Positions 36,277 to 45,962 of a stretch of 64,000 nucleotides of DNA are shown here, one piece after another. Numbering within the stretch: position 1 is the stretch's first letter; each line of letters starts with the position of its first letter. Source of the stretch: Nannocystis pusilla (GTDB lineage Bacteria > Myxococcota_A > Polyangia > Nannocystales > Nannocystaceae); contig NZ_JAPNKE010000002.1 of the NCBI RefSeq assembly GCF_026626665.1, forward strand, positions 4,317,168 through 4,381,167, read 5' to 3'. A model generated the notes under the pieces. That model saw nothing but the letters and a program-made list of their open reading frames with translations. It searched no databases and had not been told where the DNA came from. A program made the position numbers and the translations under genes.

Positions 36277-37095
36277 TTGAAGATTTTGGTCTGTGTCAAG
36301 CGGATCCCGGATCCCGACGAGAGCCTGAAATTCGCGGGCGGCGGGCTCGACTACTCTGCCTCGAAGTGGGTCCCGAACGCCTTCGACGAGTACGCCATCG
36401 AGACCGCCCTCCGCCTCGCCGAAGTCGTCGGCGGCACGCAGCGGCTGGCCGAGGTGATCGTCCTCGGGATCGGCCCCGAGAGCCAGCGCCAGCAGCTCAC
36501 GCAGTTCCTGGCCATGGGCGCCGACCGCGGCATCATCGTCGACGCCGACCCGGACAAGCTCGACACCGCCACCGTGTCCAAGCTGATCGCCGCGGTGTTC
36601 AAGAAGGAGGCGGCTGACCTCCTCATCGCCGGCAAGCTGTCGCAGGACAACGAGGGCGGCCAGGTGCCGCAGCGCGTCGCCGGGCTCCTCGACGTCCCGC
36701 AGGCCAGCTTCGCCGCGACCGTCGAGTGGGACCAGGGCGCCAAGGCGCTGACCGTCGGGCGCGAGGTCGACGACGGCGTCGAGGTCAAGCGCGTGCCGCT
36801 GCCGGCGGTCGTCTCGGTCGACCTCCGCATCGTCCTGCCGAAGAGCGTCAAGAACGGCTCGACCCCGGCCACCCACGCCTACCAGGAGGGCCCGCGGCTC
36901 GCCTCGCTCAAGGGCATCACCATGGCCAAGCGCAAGCCGGTCGCCGTGCTGAAGCCGTCCGACCTCGGCGTCGCCGTCGGCACCAACGAGCAGGTCGTCG
37001 GCGTCGCCGCCCCGCCGGCGCGCAAGGCCGGTCAGAAGGTCAAGACGGTCGAGGAGCTGTTCGAGAAGCTCACGAAGGAAGCGAAGGTCATCTAA
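36277..37095 (+). CDS. etfB: Electron transfer flavoprotein subunit beta
   Basis: ETF beta passes electrons from acyl-CoA dehydrogenases to the quinone pool via ETF-QO. The 272-residue protein begins KILVCVKRIPDPDE, has FAGGGLDYSASKWVPNAFDEYAIE, FLAMGADRGIIVD, the AMP-binding GKLSQDNEGGQVPQ, and a C-terminal arm that contacts EtfA. TTG start supported by AGGAGGA and the promoter just upstream. Followed after one base by etfA. Confidence 0.96.
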   Translation: MKILVCVKRIPDPDESLKFAGGGLDYSASKWVPNAFDEYAIETALRLAEVVGGTQRLAEVIVLGIGPESQRQQLTQFLAMGADRGIIVDADPDKLDTATVSKLIAAVFKKEAADLLIAGKLSQDNEGGQVPQRVAGLLDVPQASFAATVEWDQGAKALTVGREVDDGVEVKRVPLPAVVSVDLRIVLPKSVKNGSTPATHAYQEGPRLASLKGITMAKRKPVAVLKPSDLGVAVGTNEQVVGVAAPPARKAGQKVKTVEELFEKLTKEAKVI

Positions 37096-37096
37096 C

Positions 37097-38068
37097 ATGA
37101 GCAAGGTCCTCGTCATCCTCGAAACCGCCGGCGGCCAGATCCGCCCGCACTGCCTGCCCGGCATCACCTGCGCGGCCGAGATCGCCCGCGCCACCGGCAA
37201 GCCGCTGCACCTCCTGGTGCTCGGCGCCCAGCCCGACGCCGCCGCCCAGGCGATCGCCGCCGCCGGCTACGGCGCGGCCGCCGTCCACACCCTGGCCGGG
37301 CCGACCCTCGAGCCGTTCACGGCCGAGGCGTGGGCCGACGCCATCATCCACGCCGCGCGCACGCTCGGCGCCAGCGTCATCGGCGGCACCGCCTCCTCGA
37401 CGCTGCGCGACGCCCTGCCCCGCGCCGCCGCGGTCCTCGACGCCCCGCTCGTCTCCGAGGTCGTCAAGGTCAAGTCGGGCGACACCTTCGTCCGCCCGAT
37501 CTCGGCCGGCCGCGCGCTGCAGGACCAGAAGGTCAACGCCGGCACGTTCTTCTTCACCGCGCGCGGCACCGAGTTCGAGCACGCGCAGCCCACCGGCGCC
37601 GTGCCCGTCCAGGCCGTCGCCGCGGCCGCCGCCAACACCCGCGGCGCCGTCGTCCAGGGCGTGCAGAAGACCGAGTCGTCGCGCCCGCAGCTGACCGAGG
37701 CCAAGGTCATCGTGTCCGGCGGCCGCGGCATGCGTGAAGGCGCCAACTTCAAGCTCCTCGAGCAGCTCACCGACCTGCTCGGCGGCGCTCTGGGCGCCAG
37801 CCGGGCCGCGACCGACGCCGGCATGGTCCCCGCCGACCTGCAGGTCGGTCAGACCGGCAAGATCGTCGCTCCGGAGCTCTACTTCGCCGTGGCGATCTCG
37901 GGCGCGATCCAGCACCTCGCCGGCATGAAGGGCTCGAAGACGATCGTCGCCATCAACAAGGACGCCGAGGCCCCCATCTTCCAGGTCGCCGACTACGGCC
38001 TGGTCGCCAAGTGGGAAGAGGCGGTCCCGCGGCTCGTCGAGCTGATCAAGGCCCGCAAGGGCGCCTGA
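37097..38068 (+). CDS. etfA: Electron transfer flavoprotein subunit alpha
   Basis: A 323-residue FAD-binding ETF subunit. N-terminal alpha/beta domain (VLVILETAGGQIRPHC), SGGRGMREGANF, and the C-terminal FAD signature: GASRAATDAGMVPADLQVGQ, KIVAPELYFAVAISGAIQH and TIVAINKDAEAPIFQVADYG. Forms the heterodimer with EtfB from the same transcript (gap of one base). Useful for fatty-acid oxidation; no acyl-CoA dehydrogenase is in the window. Confidence 0.97.
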   Translation: MSKVLVILETAGGQIRPHCLPGITCAAEIARATGKPLHLLVLGAQPDAAAQAIAAAGYGAAAVHTLAGPTLEPFTAEAWADAIIHAARTLGASVIGGTASSTLRDALPRAAAVLDAPLVSEVVKVKSGDTFVRPISAGRALQDQKVNAGTFFFTARGTEFEHAQPTGAVPVQAVAAAAANTRGAVVQGVQKTESSRPQLTEAKVIVSGGRGMREGANFKLLEQLTDLLGGALGASRAATDAGMVPADLQVGQTGKIVAPELYFAVAISGAIQHLAGMKGSKTIVAINKDAEAPIFQVADYGLVAKWEEAVPRLVELIKARKGA

Positions 38069-38222
38069 GCGCAGCGCGTCCGCACCGCTGCAGCGACCGG
38101 CGCGGCCTCGCCCCTCCCCCTGCGGGTGAGGGCCGAGGCCGCCGGCGTTTCGGCCTCACGAGGCTCGCTGGACCGGCCTGCGCCCGGCCGCGGCGCGAAG
38201 GGTGTTACGCTCGCGGCCCGCA

Positions 38223-39764
38223 ATGGGCAGCCAGACCGCATCGCGGCGGCAGACCGTGTACGCCCTCGCGATCGCCCTGGTCGCCGGCATCGTCCTGCTC
38301 GTGGTCTCACAGGTCGCCCTGGCGTGGATGACCGACGAGCCGCTGCGACGGACCGCTGCCGTGGTGGCCGGCCTGGTCGCGCTGGTCCAGGTGCTCGTCG
38401 TCTACCTGGCCGCGAGGACAGGTCTCATCGAGCTCGCCGGCCGCGACGCCGTGCGGGCCTTCGTCATCGCCCCGCCGGCCGCGCTGGTGGTCGCCGTCCC
38501 GCTGCTGTGGGGCAGCGTCCTCCAGACCACCAGCGTGCCCGCGCTGCTCCCCTCGCTCGGACCGGTGCTGGCGGCCGTGTGGGGCGTCGCCCTCGCGCTC
38601 GCGCCGGCGTGTCTGGCCGGCTATCTCCACCTCGGCGGCAACCCGCGGCCGGTCGGGCGCGACGAGCACCAGACTGCGCAAGCGCTGTGGTGCTCGCTGT
38701 TCGCCAGCGCAGTCAGCTCGGCGGGCCTCCTGGCGACCGGGCGGATCCTCGCCGCCGCTGCTCCCGAGGCGACCTCGCGCGAGCTGTGGCCCGCCTTCGG
38801 CCTCGCCGTGCTCACCGGTCTGTTCGCCCGCGCCGGCAGCCTGTTCGCCCGCGACACCGGCGGCGAGGTCCTCTCGCTCGCGCGCCGGCTCGACCGCGTC
38901 AACATCGACACCGCCGCCGGCAGCCGCCCGCTCGTCGTCACCCGCGGCGACCGCCTCGGCGCCCTGCAGGCCGAGCTCGAGCGCCTGCGCCGCGACCTCG
39001 TCGGCGAGCACCGCCTCTACAAGGAGACCCTGCTGCAGACGCGCGAGGCCGCCGAGGCCAAGGCCGAATTTCTGGCCGCCGTCAGCCACGAGCTGCGGAC
39101 CCCGCTCAACTCGATCTGCGGCTTCTCGCAGCTGCTGCTCGAGGGCCTCTCGACCCCGCTGTCCGACGAGCAGCGCGAGGACATCCGCCTGATCCGCACC
39201 AGCGGCATGCAGCTGCTCGGCCTCATCAACGACATCCTCGACATCTCGATGATCGAGTCGGGCGAGCTGCGGCTGTACTTCGCCTCCGAGTCGCCGGCCG
39301 ACATGATCGACGAGGTCTGGCGGCAGCACCGGCCGCTCGTGCAGGAGGCCGGCCTCGAGCTGCGCACCGAGGTCCCCGGCGACCTCCCGCGGGTCGTGTG
39401 CGACCGCCGGCGGATCTGCCAGATCCTCAACAACCTGCTGTCGAACGCCACCAAGTTCACCGAGAAGGGCTCGATCATCATCTCCGCCATGTTCGAGCCG
39501 CTGCCCGGGCGCGTCCTTATCCGCGTCACCGACACCGGCATCGGCATCGACCCCGAGGACATCGACAAGATCTTCCAGGAGTACCGCCAGGTCGGCAACC
39601 TCGCCCAGCGCAAGAAGGGCACCGGCCTCGGCCTGGCGATCGCCCGCAGCATCGCCAACCACCACTCCGGCTCGCTCGAGGTCAGCTCCACCCTCGGCCG
39701 CGGCTCGACCTTCACCCTCTCGCTCCCGCTGACCCCCCGCGCAAGCCCGCCTCGATCGACATGA
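38223..39764 (+). CDS. Membrane sensor histidine kinase
   Basis: About 513 residues. Five or six membrane helices fill residues 15-200, then comes a linker coiled coil, a HisKA domain with phospho-acceptor His289 in SHELRTPLNSICGFS, and a complete HATPase: N box NNLLSNATKF, G1 box VTDTGIGID, and G2 box KGTGLGLAIARSI. No receiver or DNA-binding partner is adjacent. ATG 38223 is preferred; TACGCT lies 11 bp upstream. At about 39735, in a C6 run, one extra C would extend the protein to 39841 with a tail ending RSSSSGGEADA. That is possible but unproven. Confidence 0.92.
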   Translation: MGSQTASRRQTVYALAIALVAGIVLLVVSQVALAWMTDEPLRRTAAVVAGLVALVQVLVVYLAARTGLIELAGRDAVRAFVIAPPAALVVAVPLLWGSVLQTTSVPALLPSLGPVLAAVWGVALALAPACLAGYLHLGGNPRPVGRDEHQTAQALWCSLFASAVSSAGLLATGRILAAAAPEATSRELWPAFGLAVLTGLFARAGSLFARDTGGEVLSLARRLDRVNIDTAAGSRPLVVTRGDRLGALQAELERLRRDLVGEHRLYKETLLQTREAAEAKAEFLAAVSHELRTPLNSICGFSQLLLEGLSTPLSDEQREDIRLIRTSGMQLLGLINDILDISMIESGELRLYFASESPADMIDEVWRQHRPLVQEAGLELRTEVPGDLPRVVCDRRRICQILNNLLSNATKFTEKGSIIISAMFEPLPGRVLIRVTDTGIGIDPEDIDKIFQEYRQVGNLAQRKKGTGLGLAIARSIANHHSGSLEVSSTLGRGSTFTLSLPLTPRASPPRST

Positions 39765-39852
39765 CCGAGGAGGCCGTGCGCGCCAGCCAGCGCTTCTGGA
39801 GCCCGCGCAGCTCGTCCTCGGGCGGAGAGGCCGACGCGTGAGCCAGCGCCGA

Positions 39853-40120
39853 AACATGTCCGATGGGACATCTCATATCTCTCATGGGGCAGGCTTCCCC
39901 GCGCTCGCCGGAGACATGACCCCGCGCCGCCGCGTCACGGACCTGCCCCGAGAGACAGCCACGCTCTCCGCGCTCCTGCCGATCCATCTGTCCCAAGCGT
40001 CAGCCACGGCCCTCTCGTACCCGTCCCGCCGCTCCATTCACCGGTCCCAAGAGACAGCCACGCGATCGCTGCGATCCCCGCACGGACGCGCCGATCACCT
40101 GCCCGAAGAGACATCTCCCG
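39853..40120. repeat. Repeat-rich spacer between two kinase genes
   Basis: CATG/CATC cores at 39855, 39869 and 39883 (14-bp steps) are followed by repeated phrases RTCCCRAGAGACAGCCACG at about 39950, 39990 and 40050. A final CTGCCCGAAGAGACATC ends 25 bp before the next start. No gene seen. Confidence 0.75.
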
Positions 40121-40142
40121 CCCTCACCGGCCAGGAGGCCCC

Positions 40143-42239
40143 GTGAGCGACCGCGACGGCTCGTCCGAGTGGGAGGGCAGCACCGAGGACCTCGTCGGCC
40201 TCGCGCGCGAGGTCGACGACCTCGCGCCCGGCTTCCCGCGGGCCGGCCAGCATACGCGGCTGCGAGCCGAGCGCGACGTCCTCGCCGGCGTCGCCGCGGC
40301 CTACACCCTCGCCGTCGGCCTCGACGTCGCCTGGTCGCTGATCGTCTGGGACAGCCGCGGCGCCGCCGCTCCGTGGCCGCTGTTCGCCCTGCTCGTCCCC
40401 CACCTCTTCATCCTCACGGCCGCCCTGCTCACCGTCTACAGCGCCTTGCCGGCCGCGCGGTGGCTGCGGCCCGACGAGCTCGGGCGGCCCGCTTCGATCA
40501 GCGGCGCCTGGCTCGTGCGCGCCGTCGGCTTCCTCGCCGTCCCGCTCTACCCCTTGCTCGACGCCCGCGAGCGCAACGAGCTGCTGCGCGTCGCCCCGCG
40601 GGCCGAGGTCGAGCAGGCCGCGCTGGCCTTGCAGCGGGTCCCGCGGGTGGTCGCGCGCGCCGTCTTCAGCGGCCTCCTCGTCATCGCCCTCAGCGACGCG
40701 CTGATCGCCCGCAACCCGCTGCAGTGGACCTGGTCGACCACCCTCGCGCACGCCTGCCTGTGGGCCGCGATCGCCGCCCCGCTGGCCGCCCTCGCCGCCA
40801 ACTGGGCCCGCCGCTCGGTCCGCGGCGACATCCTCTCCTGCCCGATCGCCCAGCTCTCGCTCGCCGATCGCCCGCCCCCCATGACCGGCCGGGTGTTCGG
40901 CTGGGCCGGCCTCCTGCTGCTCGCCGGCGTCACCGCGCCGCTGCTGGGCGCCCACCTCTGGCTGCACGCCCACGCCCGCGCCGACGCCATCACGGTCGCC
41001 CAGCGCACCGCCGAGGGCCTCATCGACGTCGCCGGCCCGGCCGACGAGGAGGACCTCGGGCGCCGCCTCGCGCAGGCCCCCGGCGCCACCGTCCTCACCG
41101 CGCGCGGCGCCGTCTACGGCCCCGACCTGTCCATCAAGCCAGGTGACGACGGCCTCCTCGACGGCGACGGCGACGGCGAGTTCGACCGCTTCGCCGTCCA
41201 GCGCGGCGGCGCCCGGGCGGTCGTGCCGATGCGGCGGGCCACCGTCGACAACGCCGTCCCGTTCGCCCTCGCCGGCGCCCTCGCCGTGCTCGCCGGCCTG
41301 GTGGCGATCGGCCTGCACGCGCGCCGCAGCGAACGCGACCTCGCCCGCGTGCGCGCCCAGGTCGCCGAGGAGCCGGCCCCCGCGCCGCAGGGCTTCGAGT
41401 GGCAGGCGCTCGCGCAGTCGATCGAGGCCCTCGTCGCGCGCATGAACGAGGCCACCATCGCCCGCTTCGTCGCGCTCGAGAAGGCCGAGGAGACCGACCG
41501 CCTGCGCAGCCAGTTCCTCGCCAACATGAGCCACGACCTGCGCTCGCCGCTCAACTCGATCCTCGGCTTCTCCTCGCTGCTGCTGCGCGGCGTCGACGGC
41601 ACCCTCGACGGCGAGACGCGCGAGATGGTCGAGACCATCGCCGCCGCCGGCCGCGACCTCCTGCAGCAGATCGACGCCATCCTCGACATGGCCCGCATCG
41701 AGGCGCGCCGGATCGAGAAGCAGGCCGAGCCCGTGCCGCTGGCCCCGCTGATCTCCAAGGCCGTGCAGCGGGCCCGCAACCGCGGCGGCGACCACATCAA
41801 CTACACCGTCGAGGCCGTGCCCGGCCTGCCCACCGCCTACATCGACCCGCGCCACCTCGTGCAGGCGCTCGAGAACCTGCTGCTGTTCGCCGGCAAGCGC
41901 CTCACCGCCGGCTCGCTCAACATCAAGCTGCGCCGCGGCGACCCCGACGCCCCGCTCGGCCTCCAGCTCCACGTCACCACCCCGCTCAAGCCCGCCAGCG
42001 AGCAGCAGATGGGCCTCGCGCGCAAGGGCTTCCACCGCCTGCCTGGCCACCGCGGCCTCGGCCTCGAGCTGCCGATCGCCGACGCCCTCCTCAAGATCGA
42101 GGGCTGCCGCCTCGACGTGCGCGAGGTCGGCCAGGCCATGGTGTTCAAGATACACCTGCCCGCCGCCGAGGCCCGCAGCCGCGTCCCCCTGATCGAGCGC
42201 GCCCACCCGGCCGCCGACAGCACCGCCCCGCCGACCTGA
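40143..42239 (+). CDS. Histidine kinase with degenerate ATP-binding domain
   Basis: A 698-residue membrane protein. Helices at about 50-130 and 170-230, an extracytoplasmic stretch with an acidic DGLLDGDGDGEFDR loop, another helix near residue 375, then a HisKA domain with His464 in MSHDLRSPLNSILGFS. The ATPase region lacks key motifs. The N box reads ENLLLFAGKRL, with no Asn at the NA position, and no DxGxG G1 box is present where TTPLKPAS lies. Only a G2-like RGLGLELPIADALL remains. It may accept or relay phosphate, or act by dimerising with the preceding kinase. GTG start. The C-terminus is Pro/Ala-rich. Confidence 0.85.
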   Translation: MSDRDGSSEWEGSTEDLVGLAREVDDLAPGFPRAGQHTRLRAERDVLAGVAAAYTLAVGLDVAWSLIVWDSRGAAAPWPLFALLVPHLFILTAALLTVYSALPAARWLRPDELGRPASISGAWLVRAVGFLAVPLYPLLDARERNELLRVAPRAEVEQAALALQRVPRVVARAVFSGLLVIALSDALIARNPLQWTWSTTLAHACLWAAIAAPLAALAANWARRSVRGDILSCPIAQLSLADRPPPMTGRVFGWAGLLLLAGVTAPLLGAHLWLHAHARADAITVAQRTAEGLIDVAGPADEEDLGRRLAQAPGATVLTARGAVYGPDLSIKPGDDGLLDGDGDGEFDRFAVQRGGARAVVPMRRATVDNAVPFALAGALAVLAGLVAIGLHARRSERDLARVRAQVAEEPAPAPQGFEWQALAQSIEALVARMNEATIARFVALEKAEETDRLRSQFLANMSHDLRSPLNSILGFSSLLLRGVDGTLDGETREMVETIAAAGRDLLQQIDAILDMARIEARRIEKQAEPVPLAPLISKAVQRARNRGGDHINYTVEAVPGLPTAYIDPRHLVQALENLLLFAGKRLTAGSLNIKLRRGDPDAPLGLQLHVTTPLKPASEQQMGLARKGFHRLPGHRGLGLELPIADALLKIEGCRLDVREVGQAMVFKIHLPAAEARSRVPLIERAHPAADSTAPPT

Positions 42240-42419
42240 AGACTCGCCCCCTCGCGCGGCGGACCCCATCGCTGCCGGCGATCCGTGACCCGGCACCCGA
42301 CCTCTCGCGACGAGCTCCGTGAACCCGAGGATCGGCCCGGCCCGTCGTCGCAGCCGCCGAGCCCTCGCGCGCCCGCTCTGGGCTCGGCTCGCCATGATCG
42401 GCCATGACCTTCATCGAAG

Positions 42420-42478
42420 GACATGTCCAAAACATCATGTTATAAAGGACATTCTTTAAAAGACATGCCCGATCGGCC
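42420..42478. repeat. 14-bp repeat array, AT-richer variant
   Basis: Cores CATG 42422, CATG 42436, CATT 42450 and CATG 42464, 14 bp apart. The inter-core bases are A/T-rich (TATAAAGGA, TTTAAAAGA), giving a rare AT-rich pocket in the 42240-42652 spacer. Otherwise no gene there. Confidence 0.82.
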
Positions 42479-42593
42479 AGGATCACCGCTCCCGCGCCGC
42501 GCGCCGCCCGCACGGGCGTCGGTCGCCGATGATCTTCGCGCGCCCGCGCGCACGCTCGCGCGATCACGCGCCGGATCGGCGCAGGCTTGCGCG

Positions 42594-42623
42594 TTGAGCC
42601 GCGCGGCGGCCAGCCACTATACT
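42594..42623 (+). promoter_or_regulatory. Predicted promoter of the TPR gene
   Basis: TTGAGC at 42594-42599, an 18-bp spacer and TATACT at 42618-42623 form a sigma-70-like promoter 29 bp before the GTG start. Confidence 0.65.
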
Positions 42624-42652
42624 GGCCGGCGCTGACCGTCTCGGCGAGGACC

Positions 42653-43723
42653 GTGTCCCAGGAACACCCGCACACTGCCATCGCTTTGCACGCCGTCGGC
42701 CAGGAGCTGCGGCGCCAGGGCAAGTTCGAAGAGGCCCTCGATCACTACAATCGGGCGCTCGTGCTGCAGCGGACGGTCCTCGGGGCCAAGCACCCGTACA
42801 CCGCCAGCACCCTGTCGGCGATCGGCCAGATCCTGTTCACCCAGGGTCACCACGTCGCCGCCCTCGATCATCACCGGCAGGCCTTCTCGATCAAGCGCGA
42901 GCTGCTCGGCGCCGGCCACATCTTCACCGCCAACACCCTGTTCGACCTCGGCCTCGCCCTGTTCGCCGCCGGTCAGCGCGAGGAGGCCCTCGCCGCCTAC
43001 ACCCGCGCCCTGACCGTCCAGCTGCGCGCCCTCGGCCCCGGCCACGCGCGCACGATCAGCACCCAGCAGGCGATCGGCGAGCTCCTGCTCGCCGAGGGTC
43101 ACTTCGCCGACGCCCTCAGCTACCTCCACGCCGCCCAGGCCGAGCTCGAGCAGCTGCGCCCCGCCGGCGACCCCGCCGACATCGATCGCCGCCTCATCCC
43201 CGTGATCGTCGGCATCGGCCAGGTGCTCTTTCAGCAGAACCAGTACGCCGAGGCCCTGGTCCACTACGGTCGCGCTCTCGGCCTCGCCGAGACCCACCGC
43301 GGCCCGCACCACGAGGACACCCTGGCGATCCTCCACGACCTCGGGCGCGCCCGCGGCCGCGCCGGCGACAACGACGGGGCCCTCGACGCCTTCCAGCGCA
43401 ACCTCGCCGGCCTGCGCGCCCTCTACGGCGAGAACCACGCCCGCGTCGCCGCCACCCTCAACGCGATCGGCCAGATCCACTACGGCCGCGGCGATCACCG
43501 CGCCGCCCTCGACCACTACCGCCAGGCCCTCGACATCCGCGTGCGCGTCCTCGGCTCCGAGCACTGGCAGACCGTCAGCTCGCGCTTCAACTGCGGCACC
43601 GCCCTGCGCGAGCTCGGCGACGCCGCCGGCGCCAACGAGATGGCCGCCGCCGCCGAGGCCCTGGAGCGCCTCCTCGGCCACGATCACCCGCACGTCCTCT
43701 CGACCCGCTCCTGGCTGCGCTGA
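42653..43723 (+). CDS. Tetratricopeptide-repeat protein (kinesin-light-chain type)
   Basis: A 356-residue protein made of about eight TPR units of the 42-residue kinesin-light-chain type, each with a phrase like ALDHYNRALVLQRTVLGAKHPYT or ALDHYRQALDIRVRVLGSEH. No signal peptide or catalytic domain. In myxobacteria such modules often form the C-terminal half of Ser/Thr kinases, but no kinase domain is present here, so it is a stand-alone scaffold. GTG 42653 starts directly before the first repeat; TATACT lies upstream. Confidence 0.9.
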   Translation: MSQEHPHTAIALHAVGQELRRQGKFEEALDHYNRALVLQRTVLGAKHPYTASTLSAIGQILFTQGHHVAALDHHRQAFSIKRELLGAGHIFTANTLFDLGLALFAAGQREEALAAYTRALTVQLRALGPGHARTISTQQAIGELLLAEGHFADALSYLHAAQAELEQLRPAGDPADIDRRLIPVIVGIGQVLFQQNQYAEALVHYGRALGLAETHRGPHHEDTLAILHDLGRARGRAGDNDGALDAFQRNLAGLRALYGENHARVAATLNAIGQIHYGRGDHRAALDHYRQALDIRVRVLGSEHWQTVSSRFNCGTALRELGDAAGANEMAAAAEALERLLGHDHPHVLSTRSWLR

Positions 43724-43760
43724 CCCGCGCGGCCGCGAGGGCGTGCCGCCGCCCGCCGTC

Positions 43761-43785
43761 GACATGTCCCTCGAGACATCTGAGA
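43761..43785. repeat. 14-bp repeat pair
   Basis: CATG 43763 and CATC 43777, 14 bp apart, with TCCCTCGAGA between. Confidence 0.7.
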
Positions 43786-43842
43786 CGGCGGCTGGACTTG
43801 CCCGCGGTTGACCGCCTCCCGCGCGCGAAGTATCACCGGAGC

Positions 43843-44787
43843 ATGCGCCGCGTCCTGCGCTCGCTCCGCCCGTCGGTCCTGTTCGCGCTCGCGTTCGTCC
43901 TGGCCTGCTGGCGCACCGCCGCGCCGGCCAGGGTCGACCCGCTGACGCTGCTCCCCGCGGACGCCAGCCTGGTCGCCCACGTCGACCTCCAGGCGCTGCG
44001 GGCCGCCCCGCTGTGGCAGCAGAACCACGCCCTCCTCGACGCCGACCCCGACGCCAGGCGCACCCTCGACGCCCTGGCCGCCTGCCGCGTCCCCTTCGAG
44101 AACCTGCGCACCCTCGACCTCGCCGTCGCGGCCAACGGCGTCGACGTCGCCGCCGTCCTCGTCGGCGACGGCGTCGGCGAGCGCGACCGCCTCGCCTGTC
44201 TCGAGGGACAGCTCCCCGATCGCGGCCTGCAGCTCGACACCAGCGGCCCCGAGCCGGTCGTCGCCCTCGGCGGCGCGCGCGGGCGGATCGTCGGCCCCGA
44301 CGTCCTCCTGCTCGGCACGGCCGGCTGGTCGCAGCAGCTCGACGCCCTGCGCGCCGGCACCGGCGCCAGCGCGGCCGCCGGTCCGCTGCAGCCGCTCATC
44401 GCCCGGATCGCCGAAGGCCGCCCGATCTGGTTCGCCGGCCAGGTCCCCACCAAGGCCGCGGTCTCGCTGGCCCCGGCCCTGTCCGGCCTCGAGCAGGTCC
44501 GCGGCGCCCTCGACCTGGGCGACGGCCTCGGCGTCGAGCTGGCCCTCGGCATGCGCGCCGAGGACGTCGCCGGCGCCACCCTGGCCGAGCTGAAGAGACA
44601 GTTCGAGGCCCTGCGCGGCGCCGGCATCCCGCCCGCGATCTTGGACCGCGTCACCCTCGGCCAGACCGGCCGCGAGGTCACCATCGAGGTCCGCCTCGGC
44701 ATGGCCGAGATCGCCGCGCTGCACGGCCTCGCCGAGGCCCTGCGCCCCGCCGCGGCCCCGGCTCCGGCTCCAGCCCCCGCGCCGTGA
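43843..44787 (+). CDS. Putative lipoprotein of unknown function
   Basis: A 314-residue exported protein. Signal MRRVLRSLRPSVLFALAFVLAC with lipobox FVLAC. The mature part begins RVDPLTLLPADASLVAHVDLQA, a phrase shared by several uncharacterised myxobacterial proteins that evaluate 'DLQALR' segments; I do not recognise a defined family. Alternating strands and helices follow, ending in an (Ala-Pro)n tail. A repeat pair is in frame at 44195-44212 (CLEGQLPD). ATG 43843 is 6 bp after TATCAC. The next gene lies 112 bp downstream in the same direction. Confidence 0.7.
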   Translation: MRRVLRSLRPSVLFALAFVLACWRTAAPARVDPLTLLPADASLVAHVDLQALRAAPLWQQNHALLDADPDARRTLDALAACRVPFENLRTLDLAVAANGVDVAAVLVGDGVGERDRLACLEGQLPDRGLQLDTSGPEPVVALGGARGRIVGPDVLLLGTAGWSQQLDALRAGTGASAAAGPLQPLIARIAEGRPIWFAGQVPTKAAVSLAPALSGLEQVRGALDLGDGLGVELALGMRAEDVAGATLAELKRQFEALRGAGIPPAILDRVTLGQTGREVTIEVRLGMAEIAALHGLAEALRPAAAPAPAPAPAP

Positions 44788-44899
44788 ACCCCCGCACCTC
44801 GCGCCCTCGCCTCGCGCCGGCGCCCGCTCGCGACCTCTCCTCCGCGCCAGCGAGCGCGCGGGCGTCGACGAGGGCGCACCTTCGCGCCATACTCGCCGC

Positions 44900-45962
44900 G
44901 TGAACGTCCGCCTCCTCGCTTCCGCCTGCGGCCTCGGCCTGCTCGTCGCCTGCGGCGACGCCACCCAGTCGACCAGCGAGGCCGGCGATCCGAGCGGCCC
45001 TGCGACCACCGGCGGCCTGACCACCGGCGTCGTCGTCCCGCCGACCAGCACCACCACCAGCACCGGCAGCACCGGCGCGTCCGTCACCACCACCGAGGGC
45101 CCCGAGAAGTACGACCTCCCCCGACGACGAGGAGGAGCCCGGCTGCGGCGCCGTCGACGTCCTGTTCGTGGTCGACAACTCGAAGTCGATGGCGCAGTAC
45201 CAGAGCGCGCTGGCCGACGCCTTCCCGCAGTTCGTCGACGCCATGATCGACAACCTGCCGAAGGGCGTCGACCTCCACGTCGGCATCACCACCACCGACT
45301 TCTACTGCACCGGCGCGGGCCAGGCCTGCTGCCCCGACAATTGCCCGGTCGGCAACACGCAGTGCCAGATCGGCACCACCCCCGAAGAGGTCGAGCAGAT
45401 CGACGCCTACTACGTCCCGCCGACCAGCGGCGACAACGGGGCCAACGGCTCGCAGGGCCGCCTGTTCGTCCACGACGGCATGGCCTACTTCGCCACCAAC
45501 ACCGCCGTCGACCCGGCCCCGCTCAAGGCGTGGTTCACCGGCGCCGCCACGGCCGCCGGCGAGCAGGGCTCCTCGCTCGAGATGCCGGTGGCCGCCGCCG
45601 CCTACGCCACCAGCGCGACCAACGCCGCCGCCAACGAGGGCTTTCTGCGCGACAAGGACGCCGTCCTGCTGGTCTTCTTCCTCACCAACGACCCCGACGC
45701 CTCGGTCGAGGTGCTGTCGAGCTACACCGCCATGGTCCGCGACGCCAAGGCCGACTGCGGCGGCGACGCCTGCATCCTCACCGCGGGCCTCATCAAGAAG
45801 TGCGTCCCGGCCGAGAACCAGAAGCTGTGGCAGTTCATGAAGGCCTTCGGCGAGGAGCCGATCTGGGGCGACATCGAGGACAAGGCCGGCTACGTCGAGA
45901 TCGTCGGCGAGGCCCTCGCCGCCACCCTCGGCGACGCCTGCATCCACATCCCGGTCGGCTAG
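44900..45962 (+). CDS. Lipoprotein with von Willebrand A-like domain, frameshifted
   Basis: About 353 residues. Lipoprotein signal (LASACGLGLLVACGD), a Thr/Ser/Gly linker (TSTTTSTGSTGASVTTTEG), then a domain with a MIDAS-like DxSxS: VDVLFVVDNSKSMAQYQ. At about 45117-45122, in a C5 run, the frame must slip by +1, so that KYDLP continues as DDEEEPGCGAVD. Many Cys residues follow (AGQACCPDNCPVGNTQC). Similar surface proteins are common in myxobacteria, with unknown function. GTG 44900 lies 6 bp after CATACT. Confidence 0.8.
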
